A stretch of 42,500 nucleotides of DNA from Mesostigma viride (GCA_009746045.1 RPFO01000448.1:4735891-4778390); one strand, 5' to 3'. Shown: positions 1-11,237, numbered from the stretch's first letter. Made by a program: numbers and translations. Notes: generated by a model not told the origin, from the sequence alone.

Positions 1-2615
1 AGCCTTCAAAAGACTTGCAAAAGAAATCAAACTGCCCGCCCTCACCAGCAGTCGTGCAGTCAAGACGAGCTCCTGCCTCCACTAGACCGCTAGTGCTCCC
101 CTTGGCTTTATCATGGTACGTCCCCCGTACACAGTGTGTACTGACAACAGACTGTATGGTGCCGAGTAGTTATTTCCTCCCTGGGAAACTGCTGCCCTCC
201 TGGCAAAATGATCGCATTATCCAACGTTGGAATGGTGATGTCATGCTAGATGGAAAATTGCGTACCTCGGAGCGATGTCTGCCGCAGCCAGCTGAGTGAG
301 AATCCTCAGAAATGGCTGCCCTGCAAGTACATGCCGTAAATTTCCGCGAGGCAAGGCTTCAAGCGCATCAAGCGATCGTAAGCAATGGGCGCTCTGACCG
401 GCATCTGCCTGCCGCCCGCCCGTCAACGCGCGTGAATGCCTGCGGAAGGTTAAATAAATGCCAGTTCCTGGGAGAAAAAGCAGAGTGGAAAGCATGTCCA
501 ACATTGGTACCTAGCAATAAACGTGGAAATGCGTCCTGGAATAAAACATGTCGAGCTGGTTTTGATGCTAATACCGCTTGGTCTGTCTCCTCCACGGACA
601 TTGCTCCCACATTGTTCCAGGCGTCGTTGTTGCCGTAAGTCCCTACAGCGACCACCTGCACATGTTTAAATTACTTGTTGCCTGCGGGCATACAGCTGCG
701 CATGTTTTTCTGCTTAACTTGCATGTGTTTTCTTCGATGACGAAACTTTGTAGACATTCTGCCTAGGTCGCCGAATTGTGCTGATGTGTTCGAAACGCCG
801 GCTGTCATTTCGTTAATGTCTTCTTTTTCTCTACAGGTATTTGGCCTTTCTTTACTTCATTGGGAAGAAAGAGGTCAAGACGCCAGCTCTCTCCAATTTC
901 GGATTCCGCTTTCTCCTGGCTTTCGTGGCCGCCACGATTCCGGCCGGAGTCGTGGCCAAGCAGCAGTACGGAACGATTCTCTCCAACGTGGACTGGCTCC
1001 ACGGAGGCAGCGAGAGCCTGCTGACATTGACCAACACGATCATCGCCCTCGGTTTCTACGGGGCCCTTCGGGAGGCGGAGGGGTACGTTGGTATGATGCC
1101 CACGCACGACCACCATCGTAGTCGCCAGCCACTATTCTAGCCCATACCCTGCAGCTTGGCTTAATTCCTTAGGGAAGTCACTATGGTCGCTTGATTTACG
1201 GCCTCCACCATAGGCTTGCTGCTTACTTGTTGCCAAAAGTTCGAGCCACGCACACTCCCGCCATCCAGATGTACCAAAGAATGTAAACAATTCTTATCAT
1301 GTTGTAACGATATTGGGGGGGTTCGAACCTCCCCTGCCAACCCCCCCCCCCGCTGCCCCATCACTACCTGCCAAAACATCGACCCCTTCCACGTCCTTGG
1401 TCCTCCCCCACTTACGCGCTCTCCTTAGCCCCTCCCCTCTCCCCCTGCTCCCCCCCCCCCTTTTCCCCCCCCCTTTCCCCCCCCTTTCCCCCCCCTTTCC
1501 CCCCCCTTTCCCCCCCCTTTCCCCCCCCTTTCCCCCCCCTCTCCAGTGCCGAGAAGACCTCTTCCCCCCTGGACACCGCCGTGTGGGCCGCGACCGCGCT
1601 TGGGATCGGCGGGCTGATCGCGACCCACGCGACCGGGCTCGACGTCACCTGGGCCAACGCGATTGCCCCCGAGCCGTCTAACGCGCTCTCCCTCCCCACC
1701 TGGGCCGTCCACGTGTCCAGCGTCACCGAGTGGTTCCTCGCCATGTCCTATGTGTGGCGCTACGCCGCCGTCACGGGCAACCCCGCATGGCAGGGACTCA
1801 CGTGGGCCATGCTGCCCTCCTTCGCGAGCGGGGCCACCGCAGTGACCTTCCACCTGTTCTACAACGCGCAACCGGAGCTCACCCCGCTGGTCGCCACCCA
1901 GGCAGGGCTCACGCTCCTCGGAAACACCTCACTCGCGTACGGGGCGTTCCGGCTGTCCCAAAAGGCCGGCGAGGCGCAGCCTGGGTCGGACGCGGACACC
2001 AGCAGCGGCACGGCTGCCAGCAGCAGCTGGGATAGCGATGCTCTGTTCGTCTTCAAGCTGCTCCTGTGGTCGGCGGCGGGGGCGGCGGCGATCAAGTACG
2101 GCGAGGTCGCCGTGGGGGTCCCTGGGTTCCCGCCCTCACTCCCGCTGGGCCTGCTTATCATCGCCGGCGCTGCCGGGTGGAACGCCAACAACTGGCGCAC
2201 GCTGTCCCTGGCCGCGGCAGCGAGCGGTGATGCTGGCGCGACTGGCAATGCCACCATCCCCACCGCGGCCACTGCTGGGTCGAGCGAAGAAGAGAAGATG
2301 GACGACAAGAAGCGGCTGTGGGCGCAGATCAAGCGCACGGGCGTTGCAGGGACCCTGTCGTACGTGATCACCGAGGTTTTTTTCTGGGCGCTCGCGCTCC
2401 CCGGCGCGTACTTCGGCTACCACCAGGCGACCGGCAACTGGCTGAGCCTGAGCGAGGACAAGGCGCAGCTCGTGGGCCTCGCAGCGGGGTTTGTCACCGG
2501 GGTGCGGCTGTTGGTACCCATCCGCATGGGCGCGGCGGTCGCGCTCATCCCCACGGTGGACAAGTACATCGTGCAGAAGTTCATGCCCAAGACAGAGGAG
2601 GAGTTGCAGAATTAA
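1..2615 (+). CDS. Plastid-type membrane protein: DUF3593, Ycf49-like DUF2499 and DUF1279-like domains (5' partial, spliced)
   Basis: Three exons are seen: about 1-115, 837-1082 and 1547-2615 (stop TAA). Phases agree: exon 1 ends with two spare bases before gtacgt, exon 2 starts with one base after ctacag and ends with two before gtacgt, exon 3 starts with one after ctccag. Exon 2 reads YLAFLYFIGKK, then VDWLHGGSESLLTLTN, the DUF3593 pattern. Exon 3 carries the Ycf49/DUF2499 pattern (SSVTEWFLAMSYVWRYA, GLTWAMLPSFASG, FHLFYN, LTLLGNTSLA), a further hydrophobic stretch, and a C-terminal block (LWAQIKRTGVAGT, VRLLVPIRMGAA) resembling DUF1279/FAM210. Family knowledge: Ycf49 is conserved in cyanobacteria and plastids with unknown function, so a thylakoid or envelope membrane location is inferred. 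Exon 1 is rich in S, R, A and P, like a transit peptide, but it is the weakest part and the true start lies outside the window. Confidence 0.75.
1449..1546 (+). repeat. C/T-only tract ending at the intron 2 acceptor
   Basis: About 98 bases of runs of 7-10 C separated by TTT or TTTT, roughly ten repeats, ending directly at the ctccag acceptor of the Ycf49-like gene. It acts as an extreme polypyrimidine tract in the sense strand; the template strand carries G-runs that could form quadruplexes. Confidence 0.9.
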
Positions 2616-4452
2616 AGACATGCGAGGAGTTGTAGAAGTAAAACTTGTGTTTGCCCCCCGTGGTAAAGTATTGTAGTAGTACTGGACTTCAGTTGCTGCG
2701 GGGCAATAGCAAATTCAATAATGTCAAAGAGACAACCAGCGCAGTGTTCGTTGATGAGGCTGGACGGCTCATGATTCACGATAGGGGCCGGCTGACAAAA
2801 CATACTAATGGCAGGACTTGGCAAAACTGATCAAGGACCGCAGCGCCGCAAGGGCGCTCCCTAAATATATTTTCCAGGGTTGCTCTTGTCTGTGGAGAAC
2901 AGCACACCCTTGCTAACTGGCATTTGTGACCACTGAGCTGTATGCAAGGCAGGCTTGCTTCATCTGATCAATGAATAATCACGTTGACTGCTTCATCCGA
3001 CGCATGATCAATGGTGATGTGCAGACGTCCCCGACGTATATCGTCATGCATGCACGGATTTTGATCTAATGAATATGTGCATGATATCGACTTGTAATTA
3101 CACGTAACTTTAATTAGTTTTGTGTAACGAGTAATTAATTAATTAGTTTTGTGTAACCGTTGGGGGACCAGGGAGCACTGAAATCCCCGACACATGTGCA
3201 GTCACAGATAGTTCGAGCCCATTAGAATTCCCGTCACGGCAATAAGAGAAAGAAAAACCATCATTATTCATGCCATAAGTTCTCAAGAATTTTCCTGAAA
3301 ACGGCTGCCTGAACCTGATTCTAACGCTAACATACTGGGATCATGTGCATGGCAGACTGGCCCAAACTTGACTGCCAGTCAACGAGCATTCTCAGGAAGC
3401 AAGGAATGTTCTGCGCACGCACCCTCACACTCTCTCAGCCATCTGTGTAAGAAATGCCTGCGCAAGCAACAGTCCTCCAAGGTGTCTTGCTAGGTGTGCC
3501 ATATCTCAAGGAGAGGTGTGCCATATCTGCCCACATGCCGAGGGCCTCAAGAATGGAGTTCCCAAGCTGCGGAATCAGCAAGGTAAGCCACAAAAAAGAA
3601 ACAGCAACAACTGCGGGCTTGCAGCCTCCACTTCACAGCACGTTTGCCATGCTCTCCCAAGCATACCCTTACATGGCCATACACGTCACAGCCAGATAGT
3701 TCCCAGGACAGGCGACGCAGCTAACGCAGGACCTACAAAAGCTTGGAAACTTGTAGCAGTATCAACATATCTCGAAAACACGGAAAAGATAACGGCAGGC
3801 TCGAGCTACCATGGCCCGGATTCTCCCGGTTTCTGGCCTGCGCTGGTTGTCTCCTTGATATCAGCCTTGGGTGGGAAGACCGAGTGATGCAAGGTTTGCA
3901 CAGAAACCAAACAGCGCCTTGCATTCAGTCAAAGCCCCATCTACGAATGCCAAAGTTGACAAGTAGTGATGCCACCCTCAGATATCGCGGTATCGTGCCA
4001 CCTGGCATGCCATGGTGATGTCCAGAAACTACCGCCCCGACCCCTTTTCCCACCCCCCTCGCACCGGAGGTGGGGCATGCCCCATGGTCCTAGAATGGCC
4101 TCAACCCCGATGCTCGACACCCAGGGATGAAGTAACACACCAACGGCCCATGGCTTATGCTACCACCTGCGACATGCTATTCCTGGCATGCACCCTTTGT
4201 CCATGCGGGCAAGAAAATATGTGCATCAATTAGACTCCCTATCGCCTGCACCGGCGGGGCCACCCACGAACCCCAGGGAGCCTCACCCAAGACCAGCTCC
4301 TCCTAGACACCCCATCCCGTACTCATCTCTCCTCATCCCTTCACCCTCCTCGCCCTCCTCGTTCCCATCCAGTTCCATTTCCTGTCACCCGTCCGTCCTG
4401 CGTCCGCCCTCCACCCTGCTCACGGCCACGTGAGGAGCACCCAGGGGACGCC
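2616..4452. other. Convergent intergenic region, no gene recognised
   Basis: It lies between two gene 3' ends facing each other, so it should hold both 3' UTRs. Apart from a decayed retroelement tail near 3,104-3,205, I see no conserved coding potential; the short open frames lack recognisable motifs. Confidence 0.6.
3104..3205 (-). mobile_element. Decayed LINE 3' end (hairpin plus ATTA tail)
   Basis: An ATTA-rich stretch, with an 18-bp duplication of taattagttttgtgtaac, is followed by cgttgggggaccagggagcac. This resembles the better-preserved 3' ends at 14.1 and 25.3 kb. Orientation is minus because the A/T tail lies at the lower coordinate. Confidence 0.4.
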
Positions 4453-6345
4453 TCAGTCATACAAGCACGCCAGGTTATTCGCCATCATGAGCCGGTAGAC
4501 GAAATACTCCAACCCCGGGACGATCCCCTCGCCCGCCTCATACCCCTGCCGCACGATGCCCTCCGGGAAGTAATGCCCCCGCATGTTCTCCGTGAACCCA
4601 TACAGGTCCACCGTCTTGCACAGCCCAGACGCCAGGATCGTGTTCACGACGTGGAACCCGTGGGAGGGGCCGTACTCGACAATAGAGTTGTCGCGGTGCG
4701 TGACATACTTCTCCAGCAGCCGGTACAGCTCCTTGTCCGCCGTGCTGTTCGACAGCGCGAGCGTGCGCAGGAACGGGCGGCGCGTCATCTTGCCCAGCGC
4801 GACGTCCTCCATGAGGCCGATCGCGCCGTCGTCGTTCCTTCCATACCCGGTCGTGCCAAACAGCTGGCTGTTGCCGAAGCGCGGTGGGTCCGACCGCCAG
4901 AACACCTTAACGTCAAACGTCTCCGACCGGAGCGTCGAGTCGTAGATATCCGAGTGCGGGCTGCTGTGGCGCCGCATGTACACGATCGACATCTTGTGGC
5001 CCACGTCCATCGTGAACCCTTTGATCGGGGCGAGCCCCAGGCGGATCACCGTGTCGTGGCCGTCGATCTCCTTCCCGCGTGCCTTGCCCTTGAGGTTTGG
5101 CCCGAGCCCGACGACCGCACAGCTCCCAAACACACCCGGCGAGAGCATCAGGCCAAACTTCTTGCCTTGATCCCCACACGCGATGCCCACGTCCGAGCAC
5201 GCCACATGCGGCCGCTTGAGCAGCCCCAGCACGTGGCGGACCACGTCCGCGTTCGCCGACGGCGAGTAGAACACCTTCTCGGGGAGGACCTCGTTCTGGG
5301 ACGTCCTGCGCGCCGTCGGCATCGGCGCATGCGACGGTACGTCGGGGACCGCGCCAACCACCACGTCTGGCCGGTTCCCTGGGCTGCCCAGCGGGGGTTT
5401 CTGGATACCCTCCCCAAGCCCACCATGAAAGGCATAGCCACCCAGGCTGCTCCCCGCAGGCTGCTTGACTGCGCCACCGATACGCGCCGAGGGTCCCTGC
5501 CGTGTCGTCCTGGGCCCCGGGGCCTTCGTCGGCGCAGGGCCCTCAATCACCCGGTCCCAGTTGGCCGCGTGCATCTCCCAGTTCTTGCGGGGGCCTTTTG
5601 GGACCGGGCCGCCCACGCCCCGCTGACCCTTGGGAGCCTTTGGCGGCACCGCGAGCAGTCGGCGGCGGCGGTGCTCCATGACCGAGCGCAGACGGCAGCG
5701 CGCGGGCACATAGCCCGCCAGCTGGACCTCCCCCTCGTACACCGGGAAGGCCTCCCGCTTGGCTGCGAGCGCTGCCGCCGCGAGCTGGCGCTGCTGCTCC
5801 TGGGCCTCCCTGGCCGCCGCTTCCTCCCTCTCCAGGGCCTCCCTGGCTGCCGCTACCTCCCTCTCCCGGGCCTCCCTGGCCGCCGCTTCCTCCCTCTTCC
5901 GGGCCTCCTGCGCTTCCCTCTCCTGCCGCTCCCTCTCCTCCGCCTCCCGCTGTTCCTGCTCCTTCCGCTCGGCCTCCTGCCGTGCAGCCGCCGCCTCCGC
6001 CGCAGCCCTCGCGGCCGCCTCTTCCGCTTCTTGCCTCTCCCTCGCCGCAGCCTCCTCCGCCTCCCTTGCAGCGGCCTCCGACTCAGCGTTGTCCTCCCGT
6101 TGTTCGTCCGAGGAATAAGTACCCGAGGGCTGAGACTCCTCAAAGGCCGACTCCGATGGGGCTGAGTCAGCACCAACGGTGTCATCGTCCGAGCCCTCGG
6201 TCTGTGGCTCTTCCGCCTCGGCCGGCGGCTCCACCGCCATCACCTTCTTCTTCCCTTTCTTCCCCTTGGCGCCGCCATCCTTCTTGCCTAACTTCTCGGC
6301 GGCCGGCGAAACGCTGGCATCATCGCCTGCGAGCGAGCGGGACAT
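4453..6345 (-). CDS. GT29 sialyltransferase-like glycosyltransferase with an Ala/Glu/Arg coiled-coil region
   Basis: Intronless, 630 aa from the first ATG of the frame. Residues 1-85 are charged and low in complexity; 88-198 form a long Ala/Glu/Arg/Gln heptad-like coiled coil; 200-360 are Pro/Gly/basic; the catalytic domain is 405-630. Motif L: CAVVGLGPNL (409-418), IDGHDTVIRLG (427-437), DVGHKMSIVY (447-456). Motif S: GPSHGFHVVNTI (559-570) and CKTVDLYGF (576-584). Motif III: HYF (591-593). C409 and C576 occupy the places of the family's conserved L-S disulfide. The His of the VS motif (H-x4-E) is not obvious: Ile608 lies five residues before Glu613. Family members work in the Golgi as type II membrane proteins, yet no signal anchor is present from this ATG. 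A hydrophobic stretch lies in frame upstream (6403-6462) but has no ATG of its own. Donor and acceptor are unknown; green algae are not known to make sialic acid, so Kdo-like sugars are a guess. Confidence 0.85.
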   Translation of the reverse strand: MSRSLAGDDASVSPAAEKLGKKDGGAKGKKGKKKVMAVEPPAEAEEPQTEGSDDDTVGADSAPSESAFEESQPSGTYSSDEQREDNAESEAAAREAEEAAARERQEAEEAAARAAAEAAAARQEAERKEQEQREAEERERQEREAQEARKREEAAAREAREREVAAAREALEREEAAAREAQEQQRQLAAAALAAKREAFPVYEGEVQLAGYVPARCRLRSVMEHRRRRLLAVPPKAPKGQRGVGGPVPKGPRKNWEMHAANWDRVIEGPAPTKAPGPRTTRQGPSARIGGAVKQPAGSSLGGYAFHGGLGEGIQKPPLGSPGNRPDVVVGAVPDVPSHAPMPTARRTSQNEVLPEKVFYSPSANADVVRHVLGLLKRPHVACSDVGIACGDQGKKFGLMLSPGVFGSCAVVGLGPNLKGKARGKEIDGHDTVIRLGLAPIKGFTMDVGHKMSIVYMRRHSSPHSDIYDSTLRSETFDVKVFWRSDPPRFGNSQLFGTTGYGRNDDGAIGLMEDVALGKMTRRPFLRTLALSNSTADKELYRLLEKYVTHRDNSIVEYGPSHGFHVVNTILASGLCKTVDLYGFTENMRGHYFPEGIVRQGYEAGEGIVPGLEYFVYRLMMANNLACLYD

Positions 6346-7583
6346 CCAAGAGAAAAAGGTGGGGAAGCAGGGCCAGGGGCGTGATGGGGAATTAAGAGGA
6401 GCTTGAATCAATGCCGCAGCGGGCAGTAAGATGAGAAAGAGAGATAGGGTTTCCAGAATCCCGACATGGCAACCTGAAAGGCTCGTCTGGTGTATCAGTG
6501 GAAATGGGCACGAGGGAGTTGCATGCTGCTGCCAGACACACGCAAGGTAGCATGGGGATCCATTACTCGCTTTCCATAACAACCCTCCACAGCCAACTGC
6601 AGTCCATGAGCCATCCACGACCCAGGGGGGTCCCAGACGGAAAACGTGATGGCCTGGCCAGGAGAGTGAACAGCACAAGATATCTCACCAGCGTTTAAAA
6701 CTACCCCAGCCACTCCGGTACTCGATGCCACAAGCATCTGGATCGGTTGGCGGCGCACCGTGGCATGGCAGCCAACCAGTAACAAAACACCACACGCTGG
6801 CCCTCCAGAACCCGCACTCATCGCCAACTACACACGCGGACTCCTGGACATGTACCAATCGATGACAGCAGCGGGAAAGGAGCCTTGCCAAAGGGATGCA
6901 CCTACCCAAACACCCAAAGAGATCCACGGACCGCCAATTATATGGCAACCCCTGTCTTATAAATAAATATAGCAAGCCAAGGAGGTCTGCAGGGACCTGG
7001 CCAGCTTCGGGATGGCATAAGCTTAAGCGCTAGTTACTACGCCCAGCAGAAAAATAATGACTTGTTTCTGAAATACATGGACGAAGTGAAGCGGAAAATA
7101 GACACATCAGGGTGGGCTTCGACGTTCCCATTTGGTTGACCTTATGCCGTTCTTAAACAAAAGATAGAAACGAAACCGAAAGGCCCCCCCCCACACACAA
7201 ACACCAGCCGCATGCACCGACACACACAACGTGCAATTAAAGGCAAGCCCTACAATGTGCGTGGGTCATAAACGCGGGCTTTAGGGCGCCGCGGGGACGG
7301 AAGTGGAACCACGCAGAAACACTTGGTGGACATCAACCAAGACCGAATGTCGATACCCGATTGGTATAGCAGCAAGCATATATCGGAGCCATGCCATTAT
7401 TGCAGCGATAGAAGAACGCGGGAGCTTGTTCTATTTCATAAATAAAAAGGCCCAGCCTAGCCATCATGTCCAGTGTAAGATTTGCTAGAGTTGGAGTAAT
7501 AGCGTAGCTGCTCCACCACCAATGTTTGATGACTCCTTTGAGAGACATGATCAATACAGATAATGGGAATACATACTGGGAAC
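6346..7583. other. Upstream region of the GT29 gene, no gene recognised
   Basis: In frame with the GT29 gene, 6403-6462 (minus) encodes a hydrophobic segment (LSLFLILLPAAALIQA) that could be a signal anchor if an upstream exon supplied a start codon. Base composition here is less GC-rich than in the gene. No other coding signal was found. Confidence 0.5.
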
Positions 7584-7792
7584 ATATTCTGATTTGGCAC
7601 GCCGCAAAGGTGAAAACCATTTGCGTTCAGTGCCGGTCCGCGGAAAACGCGGAAAACGCGATCTGCAAATGAATCCGACCGGAATCGAACTGGGGACCTC
7701 TCGCACCAACTTTCGCTGACTATAGGACGGACGTCTCCGGATCCTAGGGCATCGCCAACTTACACCTACAGTCATCCGCAAAAGTTCTCCTG
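7584..7792 (-). mobile_element. tRNA-derived SINE, full-length copy
   Basis: About 209 bp matching the copy at 14601-14808 along its whole length. Read on minus it has a tRNA-like head with a Pol III B-box (GTTCGATTCC, 7681-7690), then a tail with two CGCGTTTTC units and a degenerate form of the stem-loop seen in the other copies (AAATGGTTTTCACCTTT). The tRNA of origin cannot be named because the cloverleaf is degenerate. Confidence 0.7.
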
Positions 7793-8254
7793 GGAATATA
7801 TGCTGGGAATATATACAGATACTGGGAATATATGCTGTCAATCTTACTTGAATCGAGTCTTACATAACAAGACAACATTTTCGCAATCCAAAAAGGGGTC
7901 ACCTCGAGAAGCTGTAGGATGGCTTTCACAACACAAGTAACGGATGGACTTTGATGAATAACCACAAAATGAGATAGACGTTGTCCGTGCAAGCGTGATA
8001 GAAGCTGGGAGGCAATGCAAACAAGCTAACCACTCCACACATGCATTAACAACTACCACCAAACACAACTACCAAACCAGCTGACCACTCTACAGCACGC
8101 ATCATCAACTACCAACAACCACAAAACTAAACCCATCACAATACCATTCCAAACACTGACAGCAAAAATATGTAGCCAGTAATGCCTAACGAGCCTTCTC
8201 AGGCACGGTCATGGACCACAGCATGTGCACTAACACCTGCAGAATGTGGGCATG

Positions 8255-9036
8255 CTATTCTCCATATACCATGAGAAGCCTGAATGCTAAGTTGCCAACC
8301 ACTGAAAAAACAGAGCCTACTAAGCCACACGTCAATACAGTGTCTGGCTTACCGCCACCACGCAAAGACGACACGTCCGATGCTTGCAATGCCGCAAGGT
8401 GAACATCTGGAATAGCCGAAAGCGCGCGAGATTCCAAAAGGCAAGAAAAGACTGAATACTCTACAAAGGACCGTACTAAGAACATAAGAAAAAAGCGTTT
8501 CCAAGCTAGTTCCATGATGGCAAGCGCGGAACAGCAGGCATGCAACCGACTGCGCGCATTTTCGCGAGCATTTTGCCAAATGTACCTGTCCCACTCGAAG
8601 GGCCAATTCCCTCAACCTGCGCAACTTCATCCAGATCTGTATACGCGATATCTATCACGACTAGCGCCAAGAGTATTGTGAGGATGAAAGCAAGCCCGAT
8701 GCCGCATGTTCTTCTGCTGCTGGCCCGCAGAAAGCCCGCTACCCTGTCAAAAACATCCCCTCCGCGTTGTTCGGCACGTGCTTGCAAATAAGATGTGTGC
8801 GATGCCGGAGGATCCTCGTGTTTCTTGCGTTCACGTGAGTCGCCGAGTCCAAATGATTGCACTGAAGAAGGAGCCGCTGCATCGGCGTCCGCTATGCTAT
8901 CAAGATACCCGGCCCCAGACAAAGCCGGTCGCGCAAGCACAGCCGGCGTCCCTGTCGACGTCGGCACAAACTTGCTGGAGTATTTGCTGACCGGGCGAGT
9001 AAATTTCGGTGCATCAATGCCCTGCCGGGCAGACAT
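8255..9036 (-). CDS. Unknown single-pass membrane protein, three exons
   Basis: Not recognised. The model joins 8586-9036, 8353-8460 and 8255-8301 on minus, giving 201 aa. The ATG at 9034-9036 has a good context (cagaaATG). Exon 1 ends with one base before gtacat; exon 2 starts AG after ttgtag, ends with one base before gtaagc; exon 3 starts TG after ttttttcag; all phases agree. Residues 1-110 are polar (SKYSSKFVPT early, basic near 104-110); 112-132 form one strong membrane helix (GIGLAFILTILLALVVIDIAY); the tail is short and mixed. The second intron is 51 nt with no stop and a length divisible by three, so its retention adds 17 residues. Without splicing of the first intron the frame ends at a TAG at 8506. 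The start lies 49 bp from that of a + ORF, suggesting a shared promoter. Confidence 0.5.
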
Positions 9037-9085
9037 TTCTGACACCGAGTGAAGTCTCGGCTATTAACAGTGCCGCTCTTCGTCC

Positions 9086-9319
9086 ATGGACAATCTAGGT
9101 GCACCAGCCCTCGCCGTGCGTGTAAGGGGCAGGCAGCGACAGTCCACTACAACACACACCGCGCCATTCGTGAAGCCAGTGATGCCAGGACTAGGAACGC
9201 GACTACGAGACTACTACGAGCCATACCCCCGCATCAAAGGGCGCATGGTGGCCAACATGCACGGGGCTCGCAGGCTGGCAACAGAAGTCGGCGCCGTCAA
9301 GTGGAACTACGATGCGTGA
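9086..9319 (+). CDS. Small basic protein of unknown function (77 aa)
   Basis: Intronless frame with start context gtccATGGAC, stop TGA. The protein is basic with an organelle-presequence-like N-terminus (many R, Q, T and no acidic residue after D2 until about residue 42), then PGLGTRLRDYYEPYPRIKGR and a GAVKWNYDA end. I cannot assign a family. It is divergent from the unknown membrane protein gene, with 49 bp between start codons. An internal GTGTAAGG could serve as a donor, so the model may be incomplete. Confidence 0.35.
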   Translation: MDNLGAPALAVRVRGRQRQSTTTHTAPFVKPVMPGLGTRLRDYYEPYPRIKGRMVANMHGARRLATEVGAVKWNYDA

Positions 9320-9515
9320 TGATTGAATTGCACTGCTGAGTGCTGCGATTAGCACTGAACTCACTTAGATTAGATCCGATCGATGTCGATGGTCTGATTG
9401 TCCAGTTGCCAACAAACCGTGGCCACAAAGAACTTTCATCCAATCCCTGATACCGGATCTACGATCTTAAGTGGCAGTCCCCAATCCTAATGGATGGGCG
9501 TGTGGGAATCTGCAT

Positions 9516-9546
<31 letters not shown>

Positions 9547-11237
9547 CGGGCGCCGCGTATTCCAGCCTGGCGTATAAATACATAATTATGAAGTATGAGC
9601 ACCAGTATAAGCGGAACCACCCACAGATATGAAGTATTAACAACATACAGTACGTACGATACATTTTGTGTAGGACGTCTTACCCTGTATGAACAACCTC
9701 AAGCTGTCACCGATCTACCCCTAGACCACCGTCAACCATGCAATCAGTGAAGCTTTGTGGATTTGGCTGTGCACAACAGTAGATGTCCCACGCTGGGGAC
9801 AGCGTTTTTTAGTTCTGTTCTGACGCGGTTCCCCGGCTCGCGCTCCCGGACGTAACCATTTTTGCTTCTTTCGTAGCGAGTGGCGAGTGGCGACCAATAG
9901 AAGAAAAATTATTGATGAAACCCGCAACTTGCCAGGGCTCAAGCGCTTGGTCTCGATTGTTTTCTCAGTTTACAGTCCATGTCGCCGGATTTTACCGAGG
10001 GAACCGACGCGATAATTTCGTATACAAGAACCTTACCAACATGACAATGGACCCCGTGAATGCGTCTGAAGAAATATCCCTCGATCGGGTCCTGATTACA
10101 AACCTACGGTAACACTATGTCAACGCTCCGCACGGCTTCTAAACAGTTACTTGGTAAGAGGTAATACTAGTGCGTAATAAATATCGACCAGCAGCCGAGT
10201 TGTTTTTCAGCCTGGTCTGTTGGTCTCTATTAGATTTGTTCACCACCTTGATAAGCTACTAATCAAGTCGCAAGATCCCAGAGTTTGAACTCGACACTTA
10301 GGGATGGGTTGTTGATATGCATATTGATATGCGGAGTATCTAATTCAAAGACTCGTAACATGGCGGGCGGCCAAGATGCTACTTGGGCCACCACTGCGTG
10401 CTACCTCGGTCACTGGCAAAACGAATGGCGATGAAGCTATTGGAATTTGCGATGCCCAGCGGGCTGACATGTTGCACCATGGATGCATGGAGTTGGTCAT
10501 AGAAAGTTATCTCAAAATAGACATGGGAGGGAGAGAGCTGTGCCAGAAATGTCAGTCAAGGGACAACTATGGGGTGGAGCTGCAATTGGAAGGTAATGGA
10601 GCGATATCTGAAGGGGGTGACTGTGGATGGGAGGTTCGACTAGGTGCTTGGGGGGGTCCAAGATCCTGCAAGCAACAGCGTTTCCATGACATTACTGGGC
10701 ACAGCCATCAAACTCAAGGGCTGCTGGTGGGGGGGGTTGAGAGGAAGGGGTGGATGCAGGGAAGGGGAACGACTGGTGGTAGAGAGGATGTCGGTGGGGG
10801 CGCGTTTATCAATTATCATCTCCCTGTTTGAACTTGCTTGAACGGTCGTGCCACACTGTGGGAAAAAGTAAGTGGGGTGAGTCTGTGCAGTAGGGACTGG
10901 ACACCATTTCATGGAGCAAGACACGCCGCGTTGGGCGCATCAGATGGCATGCCCGATCCATCCTTGGCGTTGCATTTAGGGCTGAGAAACCTCCGAAGTC
11001 AGACAATTTTTACAGCCACAGCCCACAATAAGACTTGAAGTCATTTGCGGGCCGCGCAGAAGCCGATCAGCTAGATTGAAAAGGGATCTGGAATCTGTAA
11101 AAGAGGGATGATTAATCTCAGTAATGAATCTAAGCAAGTGGGCCCAGGTCATAGAGGACAACGAGCCCCCCCCTGTGGGGAAGCGCCCGCGTGTGCAAAC
11201 CCACGGGAGGCACGCCAGACAGCTCCCCTAGGGCCAC
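9320..11237. other. Gene-poor stretch, nothing recognised
   Basis: Apart from a CAA repeat (9517-9547), I find no domain, convincing splice pair or repeat family here. The longest open frame (10376-10831, plus) is Gly-rich without motifs. Confidence 0.5.
9517..9547. repeat. (CAA)n microsatellite
   Basis: About ten uninterrupted CAA units. Confidence 0.95.

Noticed and set aside
1449-1546. Telomeric or interstitial telomere repeat
   Set aside because: C-runs with TTT lack the A required for CCCTAAA-type or algal CCCTAAAA units; it fits a polypyrimidine tract.
4573-6165. 530-codon plus-strand frame opposite the GT29 gene
   Set aside because: Antisense shadow of a GC-rich gene; Leu/Arg-rich with no motif.
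6346-6678. N-terminal extension of the GT29 protein by 111 codons
   Set aside because: The extension has no ATG, and composition changes at 6345. The hydrophobic part could still be an exon, so I only noted it.
10376-10831. 151-codon plus frame
   Set aside because: Gly-rich, no motif, composition like its surroundings.
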